From Pelobates cultripes (Eukaryota > Chordata > Amphibia > Anura > Pelobatidae): 64,000 nt of DNA. Numbering within the stretch: position 1 is the stretch's first letter; every line of letters starts with the position of its first letter. The DNA lies in NCBI GenBank assembly GCA_933207985.1, contig OW240916.1, forward strand, positions 316,457,928-316,521,927. The letters run 5' to 3'. The translations under genes and the position numbers were made by a program. Shown piece by piece: positions 1 to 11,695 of the stretch. A model generated the notes under the pieces. It saw only the letters and a list, made by a program, of their open reading frames with translations. It ran no database searches and was not told the DNA's origin.

Positions 1-89
1 AAAAGACTATTTCAGATCTTCAAAGGTCTCCTGTTTGCTCAATAAGAAAAGCAATGAGTAAGGTGGGTCTACTAACCGATACTATCCCT

Positions 90-2780
90 GCAGTAAAATG
101 GGCAAGAGCAAGACCATGACCTTTACAATAGGGAATATTGCAAGCTTGGACCAAGGACCAAGAAGATCTCCATCCAATCATGACGGTCTCTTCCAATACC
201 CTGTTACAACGATGGAAGGAATCCAGTTTCATTACAACAGGCCTGTCTTTCAAATAAAACCATTGGATAGGAATTACAACAGATGCCTCAAACATTGGAT
301 GAGTTGCTCACATTCATTCTCAAATGGGGAAATGAAAGTGGAATTTTGTAGAAAGAAAATCATCAAATTTCAAGAACTCCTGAGCTTTTTTCTTGCCGGG
401 AAGGCATTCAAACAAGAGATTCTTCACAAAGCTGTACAGATACAATCAGACAATGTTACGACAGTGCTATACATCAACAGACAAGGAGGTACAAGAGTAA
501 AAGCCCTTTCAGACTTATGTCAACAAGTTCTATTTTGAGCAGAAATAAATCTTTCGGATCTCACATTCATTGATATCGGAGAGATGGACAACATTGTTGC
601 AGACGATCTGAGCAAATGCAGATGTAGGCAAGCATAATGGTCCCTCACGACAAAAGTATTCAACATGGTTATAAAAAAAAATGGTGTACTTGAAAAGGAG
701 TTTATGGCCACAAGACAAAACAGAAAGCTTAGAAGACCTGCTTTCCTGCATAAACAAGACCTTCCCAAATCCCAATAATCTGAATTCCCTTTTTCCACCT
801 ATTGCAGTCATTCCAATTGTCCTCAGAAAAAATTGTCACGATTCCTTATTGGCCAAACAGGAGCTGATACTCGGAACTCAATGAAATGGCAGAAAACCAT
901 AAATCACTTTATTGTCTGCCAGATGTGTTTCATCGCCGTGTCCCCCACATTATATGCATAGACAGAATTTGGCAACTTCCTGTAGAACCTCAGCTGTTGG
1001 TGAACAATGGGAATTGACTAGAAACCCTTCTAATATGCAAACTTAAGGCATGGCTTCTGCAATGATGATTCTGTAAAAACAAGGCCTCTCAAAAGATTTG
1101 ATCGAAGTCCTCCTTAATTCTGCTAGAAAATCCACATTTAGGACTTATTAAAGTACCACTCTAGGCACCCAGACCACTTCAGCTTAATGAAGTGGTCTGG
1201 GTGCCAGGTCCATTTTCATAGAAACTGCTATGTTTATAAATGGGTTAAGCCTTCCCCCAAAGCCTCTAGCGTCTGTCTCATTGACAGCCGCTAGAGGCGC
1301 TTGCGTGATTCTCACTGTGAAAATCACAGTGAGAGCACGCAAGCGTTCATAGGAAAGCATTATGAATGCTTTCCTATGTGACTGGCTGAATGCGCGCGCA
1401 GCTCTTGCCGCGCGTGCGCATTCAGCCGCATGGGAGGAGAAGAGGAGGATCGGAGAAAGAGAGCTCTCCGCCCAGCGCTGGAAAAAGGTAAGTTTTTACC
1501 CCTTTCCCCCTTCCAGAGCCGGGCGGGAGGGGGACCCTGAGTATGTTTTCCTGGCACTATAGTGGTCCTTTAACATATATGAAATAAATTCTGCTTATGG
1601 TGCAGTGAAGACAGTTGTGATGATTTGAAACCTTCCATTCTTAATATTTTGACATTTTTGAGATCAGGTATTTCTCAAGGTTTGTGTATCTCCACCCTTA
1701 AGGTACAGATTTGAGCACTTAGTCATTTTACAGGATTATTATTTAAACATTTTGATAAGGAGATTTCTAAAAGCCATCTGGCAGTAACAGCCTCCTCAAT
1801 AGTTATCTTCCTTCCAGAGATCTATGTTTAGTACTTTAAGTAAAAGTCCATTTGAACCTGTTAAAGAAGTTCCAATAACATTTTTATCAGCAAAGTTCGC
1901 TTTTCTAATTGCAGTCACTTCGGCAATAATTGGGAGATATTCCGGCACTATCCACATCGGAAGAATTAACAATTTTCCATTAAGATAAAGTTATTCTACA
2001 TTTAAATCCATCTTTTCACCATAAAGTTTTATGGAAAGATAACATCAATCCGATGATCGTGCTCGCATTGGTTTGTCAAAATTCGTCATCCACTAAGGAA
2101 TCCAGACTTCACCCATTGGATGTTAAAAGTTCTGGACAGCTTTCTTCTGTAGATCAGAACATTTTCCCATCAATTTCAAGGGTCGGTCAAAAGGAAAAGC
2201 AGCTTCTAAATCCACTATTGCCCACTGGGCTAAGGAAATTATCGTGTGTGCATATGAATCTGTGGGTGGTAGATCTTCCGAAAAGAAAATAAATCAAGGA
2301 TGATTGTACTCGCGGGATGGCAACTACATGGGTAGAGAAAGCTCACACATCCCTGGACGATATCTGCAAGGCCTCAGCATGTTCGTCATTCAACACCCTT
2401 GTCCAGCATTACAGGCTAGACATCCGTTCCTGAGCAGAAGCATATTTGTGACATAACCCACCCTTATTGGATCTTGCTAAGTTACTATGGTACTGCCGCT
2501 ATACCTTTGGAAAATACGAAATGTTACTTGGCGTCAACTATTTTTTAAATAATTTTTTCTGTAGTATTAGAGACCGTAAACATTTTTCTCCCTGTTTATT
2601 AAATTATATTTTTGCAGTCAAATTGTGTTTTCTGATTGTCTTGTTACTACTTGGGTCTGCCGATTCTACAAGGTATTTAAGGGTTTAGAAGGGGGAGATT
2701 CTAATAATAAAAAATATAAAAATTTCAGGTTACCTGTCCCTATATAAGAACACCCCTTTGGTACTGCCGCTAATACTCGC
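90..2780 (+). mobile_element. Degenerate DIRS-like tyrosine-recombinase retrotransposon
   Basis: At 440-630 the plus strand reads as an RNase H-like segment (SDNVTTVLYINRQGGTR, then MDNIVADDLSKC), interrupted by a stop at 536. At 2310-2432 a clean frame reads RGMATTWVEKAHTSLDD, then ICKA, SSFNTL and HYRLDI, the C-terminal signature of DIRS/Ngaro tyrosine recombinases, with HY as the likely catalytic tyrosine. Stops and frameshifts lie throughout, so it is a dead copy. The word GGTACTGCCGCTA occurs at 2489-2501 and 2760-2772, as expected for the repeated termini of DIRS elements. A MITE is nested at 1148-1573. Precise outer ends are not certain. Confidence 0.75.
1148..1573. mobile_element. T2/Kolobok-like MITE nested in the DIRS relic
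   Basis: It begins TTAAAGTACCACTCTAGGCA and ends GGCACTATAGTGGTCCTTTAA, imperfect inverted repeats with TTAA at both edges. Internally it holds the AAGTGGTCTGGGTGCC hairpin. It is the same family as the copies at 15549 and 43008. It interrupts the DIRS element, so it is younger than that insertion. Confidence 0.8.
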
Positions 2781-4037
2781 ACAAAATAATTTATGGTAAG
2801 TAATTATTTTTGTTTTACAAACAGCAGTTTTGAAACAAAAAAATTGAAGCAGTCTGTGAGCTAAATTACAACTCAGTGATAATTTTAAAACAAAATAATT
2901 GTTACTGTATCAGTTCTGTCATTCTCTTATTCTATATTTGACTAACTCCCCAGTCCCTGCTATTGGTGAGTATGTGTGTATATAAGGGTGATTTAGGTTA
3001 TTAGAAATCATTTTTTATTTTTACTTGCCTCCATTTTATATAATAGTTTGTGTTTGGTTCATCTTGTAACGGCTGTGTCTTGCAAAGTTTCTGTCTTGGC
3101 AATAGGCAGGTGTTCCAAGGTGTTTCAAAGGATTCTGAGAAACGAGTTGTTTACAAGTGCATTTTTATTGTCAAAGACCCAAATAATAGACTGGGCATCC
3201 TGACATTAAGGGTGTAAACATGACAAAAACAAATGTTAAAATGAGACTTCTGTAATCATAAAAAAAGAATATAAAGCCGAGAAAATTAGTATAACTTTGA
3301 TCTATCTGAATCCCATGTGATTAGCATTTCTCACTCAACAGTTAGTTCATGGAGCACAGAAAGAAGAAACTAGAAAAGAATTACTTTGCCTTATTCAAGT
3401 TTATTTCCCGTAACACAGGGGAGGGCTGACTACGTTTGGTTTGTGGGAAAGTACGAATGAATGGCTATTTTTGCACATGAATAGTGTTGATGTATCAGTG
3501 GATGGCCACCATGTGGGTTTGACAGATGGAGGCTGAAGTTGTGAGGTGTGACATAAACTCCATCAGTATGACCTATGCAGCATGAGGAAGCAGTTCCAGA
3601 CATCTCTGCGTGCCCAAGAGATGCAAACTCTTACGTCTATGACTCCATTGATACAAATGTTTCATCTTAACCTACAGCCACGTGCAAACACCTCCACGGA
3701 CACCGTACACAGTCATCATTGTATGGCAGCTAGGTTGGTCCCAGATGTCTCCTCAGTTGGCTAGTTTAGGCCTAAAAATCATTGAGGTTGTGATCCACCA
3801 GCTGAAATACAAACCCACACAGTGTTAGGCTAGTAAAAGCCCTGTACAATTCCTGCTTACTGTCTCACTCATGTTTTGAGCCATTAGACATTTTAACATG
3901 CCTTAGGCTTCTAATCAGTAGAAGAATGTTATGAGGCTGCAGCCTACAAATTCTGTGTGCAAGTGGCCCGGGGGTTATTACCTCTGCCAGCCCTACCCTA
4001 GTATATGTATAAAGGCAGAGTAGGTAAAGGGAACTAG
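2781..4037. other. AT-rich intronic DNA, no gene recognised
   Basis: This lies upstream of the visible POLK exons and is presumably POLK intron. Short open frames, such as 3582-3764, have no recognisable domain. I see no exon, RNA gene or clear transposon boundary. Confidence 0.5.
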
Positions 4038-4745
4038 TTAAATGTTCTGATGTTGTAAGATTGAGATGAATGGGTAATGGGCACGTGGCCAAGGTTTCTG
4101 AGGATGTAAGAATCGGAACGGTGAGTAAAGGGGGCCGATTGAGGTTTATGATAATGTAAGTATGGGGAGTGTAGGTAAAGGGGCTGGTTGAGGTTTATGA
4201 TGCTGTAAGGATTGTAAGAATGAGTAGAGAGGAGCTGGTTGAGGTTTCTGATGATGTAAGGATTGAAAGAATGGGTAAAGGGGGCTAGTTGAGGTTTCTG
4301 GTAATGCAAGGATTGGAAGAGTGGTTGAAGGGGGGCTTGTTGAGGTTTCAGATCATGTAAGGTTTGGAAGAATGGCGAAAGGGGGGATGGTTAAGGTTTC
4401 TGATGATGTAAGGATTGGACAAATGTGTAAAGGTGGGCTGGTTGAGATTTCCGATGATGTAAGGATTGAAACAATGGATAAAGTGGGCTGATTTAGGTTT
4501 CTGATGATGCAAGGATTGGAATAATGGGTAAAGGGGGGCTGGTTGAGATTTCTGGTGATGTAAGGTTTGGAATAATGGGTAAAGGTGGGCTGGTTGAGAT
4601 TTCTGATGATGCAAGGATTGGAATAATGGGTAAAGGGGGGCTGATTTAGGTTTCTGGTGATTTCAATTCTTGAGAATGTTGGTAAAGGGTAATACTCAAG
4701 GTTTCTCATTATGTAAGTATGATGAGATTGGGTAAAAGTGGAGAC
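4038..4745. repeat. Minisatellite, period about 50-52 bp
   Basis: About 14 diverged copies of a G-rich unit containing GGTTTCTGATGATGTAAGG and TGGGTAAAGGGGGGCTGGTT. The TGTAAG landmark falls at 4059, 4110, 4160, 4209 and 4260. The open frames on the minus strand here are repeat artefacts. Confidence 0.9.
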
Positions 4746-6410
4746 TGATAAGCATTTCTGTTGGCAAGAATTTTCTTTTAAATATATAATACGAGTTGAC
4801 TCACATGTTACTTAGATAAGAACAAATGTTTATTGAAAGGAAACTTGCTTTGCTATCTCCCCCTCCCAGGGTGTGAATAATTAGTTTACTTTAAGTGTTA
4901 TTTCTCTAAAGGCAGCTTTATTATTATTTAATAAATCCAACCTGTTTCACTTCTATTTAAAGTGGTTATTAGCAGTGTGAGGAACTGGTACTTGCAGATT
5001 GTTCATTTGACGTGGGTTGCTGCGTCCTTTTGTGTGTCTATTACCAGAACAGCTGGAATGATGTTAAATGGACACTCGCGTTCATTGCTTGATGGATTCC
5101 ACTTCTCCGCAAAGAGGATTATTGTAGCTGTGCATAGGTCTACATACAGCATAACACCAACAAATAGGAAAACAGCTCGGAAAAACTAAATTGTAACAAA
5201 TGATAGCGTGGCTGCATTTGTTACTGTTTAAGACATGTACACAGTAATGGCTGGCTAGTGTTCATTGTAACAAAACAGGATGAACGTTTATTGATTTAAA
5301 GTTCTACATGCGGATCCTGAGCCTAATGACTTGTTTTTGTGATAAATCTCGGTCTTGCTGTAGATGTGAAATACACAATAAACGGGAGCACTCTACTTGA
5401 CTAATACTGGTTTCCGTTGCTGTCTTACGTGTTTACACCATTTATCATTCTGCTTTTTTGAGTAGTGTCTGTCTGTCTCTGTCTACAAAATATAAATTAA
5501 AGAACAGCGCACACACACACAAACCGTTTTAAATTTTGCAAGCCTACTTAAAATCACCTACCGCAGCAAACCATACGGCCATGTTGTGCACCTTATCTTC
5601 GAGTTTTGTATTTTTCTGAGTGTTTTTTTTAGCTTTACACTAATTTTGGTGCAGCTTCTTTTTTGTAAAATTTCTTGGTATTAATATCTATTGTTTTTAG
5701 ACATTTATTACTAGCGCCTGTTTTTCACTCGTTCTGTGTGCATGTTGTGTTAGGCCAACACTATGACACTGTACCCCAATACCAGTGGGTCCTACACTAA
5801 TTTTAACATGGGAGGCAAACAACTACTTAAATAGTGACAGTGCTAAATTAATATAAATTAAATTAAAAGGCATTGATTTATATTTTTTGTGCGTTGTTAA
5901 TATATATATCCCACCCCCTCCTCCCCCAAAACATTCCAACTTCCAGTGTCTATCACACATCTTAATTGCTCTTGTCTCTGGTTTGGAATGCTTTTAATTG
6001 CTCTGTAAAAGTTCAGAGTATTAATACAATTCTGATCATCCCACATAGAACTATTATAAGATATTGTAAGGGATGCACGTTTATGGATAAAACCCATACA
6101 AATGTTAAAGTTCAGCAATTTTCATATTCAGAGAAATAACATTTTTTTTTTTCAAACTGCAATATTTTATAACAAGTGTGTTGAAATTGCTTTGTGGATT
6201 ATCCAGATCTTTGAGTGTGTGTTGTATGGCTTTTACACTATCTCCATCCGTTATTCAGTTTTCATTTCCCCCGGACCCAAATACTATGTTTATCCCCACA
6301 ATTTCCCTCCCATATAATTATACTTCCAGTCCCCACATCTCTCTATTATCCTTTTCTTTTTAGAATTATGTTTCACGGTTTCAATAGATCTATTTTTTTT
6401 CATCCTACAG
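4746..6410. other. AT-rich probable POLK intron
   Basis: No exon recognised. It contains a short CA run near 5508 and low-complexity A/T stretches. The zinc-finger (UBZ) exons expected upstream of the POLK C-terminus were not found, so they probably lie before the window. Confidence 0.45.
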
Positions 6411-6462
6411 ACCACATCGGAAAAGGAAACCGGAGTAATAATGCTACCAAGCAGATGAAAAG
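6411..6462 (+). CDS. POLK: DNA polymerase kappa, penultimate coding exon
   Basis: A 52-bp exon between a T-rich tract ending CATCCTACAG and a donor GTATGA. It enters with two bases of a split codon, then reads HIGKGNRSNNATKQMK and leaves AG, which the next exon completes to AGG. The phase fit with the 6678 exon keeps one frame to the stop. This part of the polymerase kappa tail is poorly conserved, so its identity rests on the downstream PIP tail and on ANKDD1B as the next gene. Confidence 0.55.
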
Positions 6463-6677
6463 GTATGATATGGGAACGACACAATGTTAATAATGTTTGG
6501 GTTTATAAATGTGTTCCTGTGTTTGTTATACAAATATAAATTCTATGGCGTTTATTCACTAAACGCCAAATTGTAGTGAATTTAAGATGGAATGTATCTA
6601 TTCGGATCTCGTGTAGTATGTATAGGTTAGTTCATAAATTGATGTATTATGTATTTTCGATTTTCTTTTCTTCACAG

Positions 6678-6762
6678 GTCAGGGGTATCGAGCCAGAATC
6701 CCGTGTCCAAGAAACCTAAATCAAACTGCCCTACGAAGACAATTGACAGATTTTTTAAATAG
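6678..6762 (+). CDS. POLK: DNA polymerase kappa, last coding exon with C-terminal PIP box
   Basis: The acceptor TTCTTCACAG is followed by a frame coding SGVSSQNPVSKKPKSN and then CPTKTIDRFFK-stop. Polymerase kappa is the Y-family translesion polymerase that binds PCNA through a non-canonical PIP box at its extreme C-terminus, ending FFK. Here I-D-R-F-F-K matches that layout, with threonine where a canonical PIP box has glutamine. The basic KKPK stretch just upstream could contribute to nuclear localisation. In human the POLK neighbour is ANKDD1B, which begins downstream here on the same strand. The upstream catalytic and UBZ exons are outside the window. Confidence 0.72.
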
Positions 6763-7045
6763 TACCTTTATATTGAGAGTTTCAGTCTGTCCCTGCTGCC
6801 AATCACTGGTATAGTTTGGTGCATGAATTGAAACCACATTTCTTAATTTGGGTCAGAATAGTAGAGAAAAATCTCCTGATTTTTATAATGATAGCGGAAA
6901 TAAATCCACAACCTGATGAGATATTAAAACAATCTGTTTCACAGCAACAGAAAGACATCCGTGACGCATCGTTAACCAGGTTACTCGCGAAAGTGTGAAT
7001 TGTCATGCTTTCAAAGTGATTTCAAAATAAATTTCACATTTTAGG
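6763..7045 (+). other. POLK: POLK 3' untranslated region with AATAAA signals
   Basis: AATAAA hexamers occur at 6899-6904 and 7026-7031. A run of A follows the second at about 7058. The 60-codon open frame inside (6816-6998) has no recognisable domain and is read as UTR. Confidence 0.5.
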
Positions 7046-7847
7046 CCGAAACAGGGAAAAAAAAAATAACTATGCTTCCAGTTCAGCTCTTTGGTCCTGG
7101 GTTTAAAATTGACTTGCAATTCCCAACAAGACTCACTTTAGTTGAGTTATTCACTAGTGGAACTTGTTTGGTATTCAAAGTGAATTTGACGTGCAATAAA
7201 ACGATTATTGCTAAATTAATTTCTATCTATTCTGTTTCCTTATAATATAATTTATTTAATATTTTTTATAGTTGTGGGTAATATGAAGAAAGCTTTGCAG
7301 ATATCTTAATGTTCTATTTAAAAATATGCCGTGAAGATGTGTTTTTTAAATCTGAATAAATGTATAATTTATAACATGTATTTTTAATTTTAGCAATATA
7401 ATATTTTCCTTGTTTTCGTTTTATGTGCACAGAAAAAAATATATATGTACTCAGTTTATTTGTTTTTTCTGGTAGCCGAATTGTTTTTTTTTTTTTTCTT
7501 CTTATTCCTTCATTCAGACACAAAATCATGCTCAAATTCATTGTTAAAAACTAATCAAAAACTTTCGGGGAACATGTATGTGTGGTGGGTGGCATCATCG
7601 TTATTTGAGTTTGAACATTTTCTAGTATTTTTGGTGGCCTTTGACTTTTGTGCTCTATATAGATACAGTGACAGAAGGAGTCCCCAAAGACAACGAACAT
7701 GCACTGTCCTCTGGGCTTTTTATTAAGGTTCGACAATCCCTCACAATCCCCCATATATACATATATACCAGTAGACAAGGTGAAGACCTAGCCTTGACTA
7801 GAATAAACTTTCCCCCACCAGAAAAAAAATTGTCAGAACCTTGGACT
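7046..7847. other. Intergenic DNA, nothing recognised
   Basis: AT-rich sequence with a poly-T run near 7485. Overlapping short frames on both strands have no domain signature. Confidence 0.5.
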
Positions 7848-8999
7848 ACGTGAAGGACATCTACAGTCACCTGGCCCTTTTCTGGTATGACCACCTACAG
7901 TCACCAGGCCCTTTTCTGGTATGATCACCTATCGTCACCAGGCCCTTTACTGGTACGAGGACCTACAGTCACCAGGCTGATTACTGGCATGAGTTCCTAG
8001 AGTCACCAGGCCCTTTACTGGTATGACCACCTACATTTACCAGGCCCTTTACTGGCATGACCACCTACAATCACCAGGCCCTTTACTGGTATGAGTACGT
8101 ACAGTCACCAGGCCCATTACTGGTATGAGTACGTACAGTCACCAGGCCCATTACTGGTATGAGTACGTACAGTCACCAGGCCCATTACTGGTATGAGTAC
8201 GTACAGTCTCCAGGCCCATTACTGGTATGGCCACCTACAGTCACCAGGCCCTTTACTAATATGAGTTCCTACAGTTACCAGGCCCCTTACTGGTATGAGT
8301 TCCTACAGTCACCAGGCCCATTACTGGTATGACCACCTACAGTCACCAGGCCTCTTACTGGTATGAGTTCCTACAGTCACCAGGCCTCTTACTAGTATGA
8401 GTTCCTACAGTCACCAGGCCCTGTACTGGTATGACCACCTACAGTCACCAGGCCCCTTACTGGTATGACCACCTACAGTCACCAGGCCCTGTTCTGGTAT
8501 GACCACCTACAGTCACCAGGCCCTGTACTGGTATGACCACCTACAGTCACCAGGCCCCTTACTGGTATGACCACCTACAGTCACCAGGCCCTGTACTGGT
8601 ATGACCACCTACAGTCACCAGGCCCTGTACTGGTATGACCACCTACAGTCACCAGGCCTCTTACTGGTATGAGTTCCTACAGTCACCAGGCCCTGTACTG
8701 GTATGACCACCTACAGTTACCAGGCCCTGTACTGGTATGACCACCTATAGTCACCAGGCCTCTTACTGGTATGACCACCTACAGTCACCAGGCCCTGTAC
8801 TGGTATGACCACCTATAGTCACCAGGCCTCTTACTGGTATGAGTTCCTACAGTCACCAGGCCCTGTACTGGTATGACCACCTATAGTCACCAGGCCTCTT
8901 ACTGGTATGAGTTCCTACAGTCACCAGGCCCATTACTGGTATGACCACCTACAGTTACCAGGCCCCTTACTGGTATGAGTACCTACAGTCACCAGGCCT
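7848..8999. repeat. 34-bp minisatellite, about 34 copies
   Basis: The unit resembles CCTACAGTCACCAGGCCCTT followed by TACTGGTATGACCA. The landmark ACCAGG recurs exactly 34 bp apart (for example 8107 and 8141). Subtypes differ at GACCAC/GAGTTC/GAGTAC and CCC/CCTC and are interleaved, suggesting higher-order duplication within the array. Confidence 0.97.
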
Positions 9000-9023
9000 T
9001 TTAGAGTATCTTTAATTTCCATT

Positions 9024-9105
9024 GGAAATCCATCTATTCTGGCCACATGAGTGCCCCTAAATATGTTTTAAACACTCATGTGGCCAGAATAGTTGGATGA
9101 TTTCC
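9024..9105. repeat. Long imperfect hairpin next to the 34-bp array
   Basis: The left arm 9024-9053 contains ATCTATTCTGGCCACATGAG. The right arm 9073-9105 contains CACTCATGTGGCCAGAATAG. The arms pair over about 30 bp around a 19-nt loop. It is probably a small palindromic transposon or its remnant, since no coding context is seen. Confidence 0.85.
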
Positions 9106-9775
9106 AAGCTGTGAGAGTAGATATTTACATTTCTGTGTTTTAGCACTGGAAGGTTTACATTTCTGTTAGCCAGACAAGCTGTTCATGTGTAGTTGAAAGG
9201 AGGCTAAAGTCTGTACAAGAAACCTCCTCAATTTATGTTACCATTGACTCAGATACTTTATATTATATATACTTATATTATAATTACTACCAATTTATTG
9301 TATATACTGGTGTTTAGGTCAACATTTTAAGCATCTAAAATACCTACTCCGGCTCCCCAGCCCTGAGATTTTTATTGGTTTAACTCGTTCTTCCAAATCT
9401 GCTCATTTTTCTTTCATTCCAATAATTAGGGGTGAAAATGCACTGAAAAAGTAATACATAGAGGGGAAACCGCGCTGCAATACGTAATCAGCGTGAAATT
9501 TCTTGGGCTATTTAAATAACTAAATTATTGTTAATATTCTAATTATTTATATACATCACTTTCTATTACATAGAGGAGGCTTCAATATCTTGCTAGTGGA
9601 ACCCCTTTCTATGTGACTCCCTTATGGTTGTTCCCAGCATATTCTATCTTTAATTTATTGTGTACTCGTCCCTTTTTAGAAGCAATAAAGTGTCGAAACA
9701 TTGTTGGGCATCGGCTCCTTCCTATTGTGGTTACCCCTGGCTTGCTTAATAGCTATATTATTCCCTTAAAGGAAA

Positions 9776-10145
9776 ATTCCAAGCACCATAACCACTACAA
9801 CCCTCTCCATTGATCATGGTGCCAGAAGTCCCCTGGCTCCGTCCCACTGTTATAGAACATGCGCTGCATCTGCCTCATATAGTCTTCTCCAGCAAGAGGA
9901 GCACAATGTCACTGCTTTGAACAAAGCAAGACCGCAGCAAGGCTGTGAGTCTAACTGAGCAATCTGGTGTTATCTGCTGGAGACGACCACATGTAGCAGA
10001 TGTGGCATGGACACCCGGTGGGACCCAGGTAAGTTGTCAAACTTTACTGAAACAGTTTGCCATCTTACAGTGGGACAGCTCCAGGGCCTTTCAGCACCAT
10101 AGCCACTAGAGTGAGCTGTACTGGGTATGATACTTGGACCTTTTG
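9776..10145. mobile_element. T2-like MITE copy
   Basis: Starts TTAAAGGAAAATTCCAAGCA. The right end near ACTTGGACCTTTTG is degenerate, so that boundary is approximate. The internal phrase CACCATAACCACTACA is shared with other copies in this window. Confidence 0.55.
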
Positions 10146-10829
10146 TTTTGCGTTGTTCATATGTTCATTTTAGTTTCTTTTTAAACTAGTACTTGTGTCA
10201 CACAGGTGCTTTTGGCAATAATATAAATAAATATCTTGTTATGATTTTGCTGACATTTCTTGTGTTGCTTTTAAGAATATTATTAATAAAGTTTGTCAGT
10301 TTGCACTTTTAATTGACTGTGGTGTCTCTTAATGTGTTTTAATACTTTCTCTATCTGTCTTTATCTAGGGTGTAGTTCCATACATATTCCCGCAGATGAT
10401 TTATTATTAAATTATTTTTCATTTATCTTTCCATTGAGATAGGAAGGCCCAAAAATGAATGATTTCAGCAATATATGTCCCTGTACTTTTTATACATACA
10501 TAAAGGAAAGGTACTTTTTCCCAGGGTGTATAAAACAATATTCGTACATTGAGTGTCCTCCTATTTTCACTGAATTCTGGTCAGTTCAACCCCAAGCTGT
10601 AATTGTGAGTAATGTATTGTGTTTCCTGCTCTGTGTCAACAATCAGACCTAATCATTGTGTATAGTGGCAGTGTGTCTTCCATTACATGTGCGTTATCAA
10701 TACACAGCAGTTGGTAACCCAGGCACACGCTCTGACCTTGCTATGACTTTTAGTTATCATTACACACAAAGTGACCAGCCTGCACCACGTGACTTTGAAT
10801 ACCAGGGGCATAAATTCTCGGATGAAAAT
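10146..10829. other. Intergenic DNA
   Basis: AT-rich sequence without a recognised element until the LINE fragment begins at about 10830. Confidence 0.4.
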
Positions 10830-11475
10830 ATAATTTTGCCTCTTTATAAATCGCTGGTAAGACCACACCCTGAATATGCTGTGCAATTTTGGGCATCTGT
10901 TCTAAAGAAAGATATCATGGCACTAGAAAAAGTGCAGAGACAAGCTACAAAATTGATAAAAGGAATGGAGCATTTTAGTTACGAAGAAAGGTTAAAAAAT
11001 TTAAATCTCTTCAGTTTGGAAAAAAGGGCGCCTAAGAGGGGATTTGATAACATTATACAAATATATTCGGGGCCAGTACAAACCTTTATCTGGAAATCTA
11101 TTCATAAACATAGGACACAAGGTCACACATTTAGGCTGGAAGAAAGGAGATTTCACCTAACTCAAAGATTTTTTTTTTTTTACAGTAAGAGCAATATGGA
11201 TATGGAATTCTCTGCCTGAAGAGGTGGTTTTATCAGAGTCCATATAGTTTTTTAAACTGCAATTGGATAAATATTTGCAAAAACATAACATTCAGGGATA
11301 TAATTTCTAATTAGTGGGGTAATAGCTGCATGATCCAAGGAAATATCTGACTGCCATTTTGGGGTAAAAAAGGAATTTATTTTTCCTAGTTTGTTGCAAA
11401 ATGGGAAGCGCTTCAGATTGGGTTTTTTGCCTTCGTTTGGATCAACAGCAAATCAAATGTGAGGAAGGCTGAACA
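10830..11475 (+). mobile_element. CR1/L2-like LINE 3' fragment (reverse transcriptase end plus 3' UTR)
   Basis: The frame codes LPLYKSLVRPHPEYAVQFW, then KKDIMALEKVQRQATKLI and YEERLKNLNLFSLEKR, the usual C-terminal end of CR1/L2-clade reverse transcriptases. It then frameshifts in the RRLRGD region. A short NSLPEEVV remnant and a 3' tail with CTGACTGCCATTTTGG and TTTTTTGCCTTCGTTTGGAT follow. It is 5'-truncated, frameshifted and dead. Confidence 0.85.
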
Positions 11476-11481
11476 CCATAT

Positions 11482-11695
11482 CACACTGAGATAGCTCAGT
11501 TGGTAAATGAGCCTGTTCAAACATAAGGTCAAAGGTTCAAATCCCGGCCGGGTCAACTCAGCCCCTCAGCCTTCCGAGGGTAATAATAATATCTATTACT
11601 ATTCAGCTGCCCATTTGGTTAATTCCGAGAGAGTGAACTGAAAAGTGCTATGAGTCTTACTGTGAGAAAGGCACTATATAAATATTTATTATTTA
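11482..11695 (+). mobile_element. tRNA-derived SINE
   Basis: A pol III A-box-like TAGCTCAGTTGG (11492-11503) and B-box-like GGTTCAAATCC (11534-11544) lie at tRNA spacing. A tRNA-unrelated body follows, with a tail containing GGCACTATATAAATATTTATT. It sits directly after the LINE 3' end. It does not fold as an intact tRNA. Confidence 0.8.

Noticed and set aside
7848..8999. CRISPR-like regularly spaced repeats
   Set aside because: Units are contiguous with no unique spacers. Vertebrate minisatellite.
10656..11219. 187-codon plus-strand protein
   Set aside because: Only the middle is LINE reverse transcriptase end. It is 5'-truncated and frameshifted at the RRLRGD region, so it is a mobile-element relic.
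11482..11560. A functional tRNA gene
   Set aside because: The A and B boxes are present, but the acceptor and anticodon arms do not pair properly and a SINE body follows.
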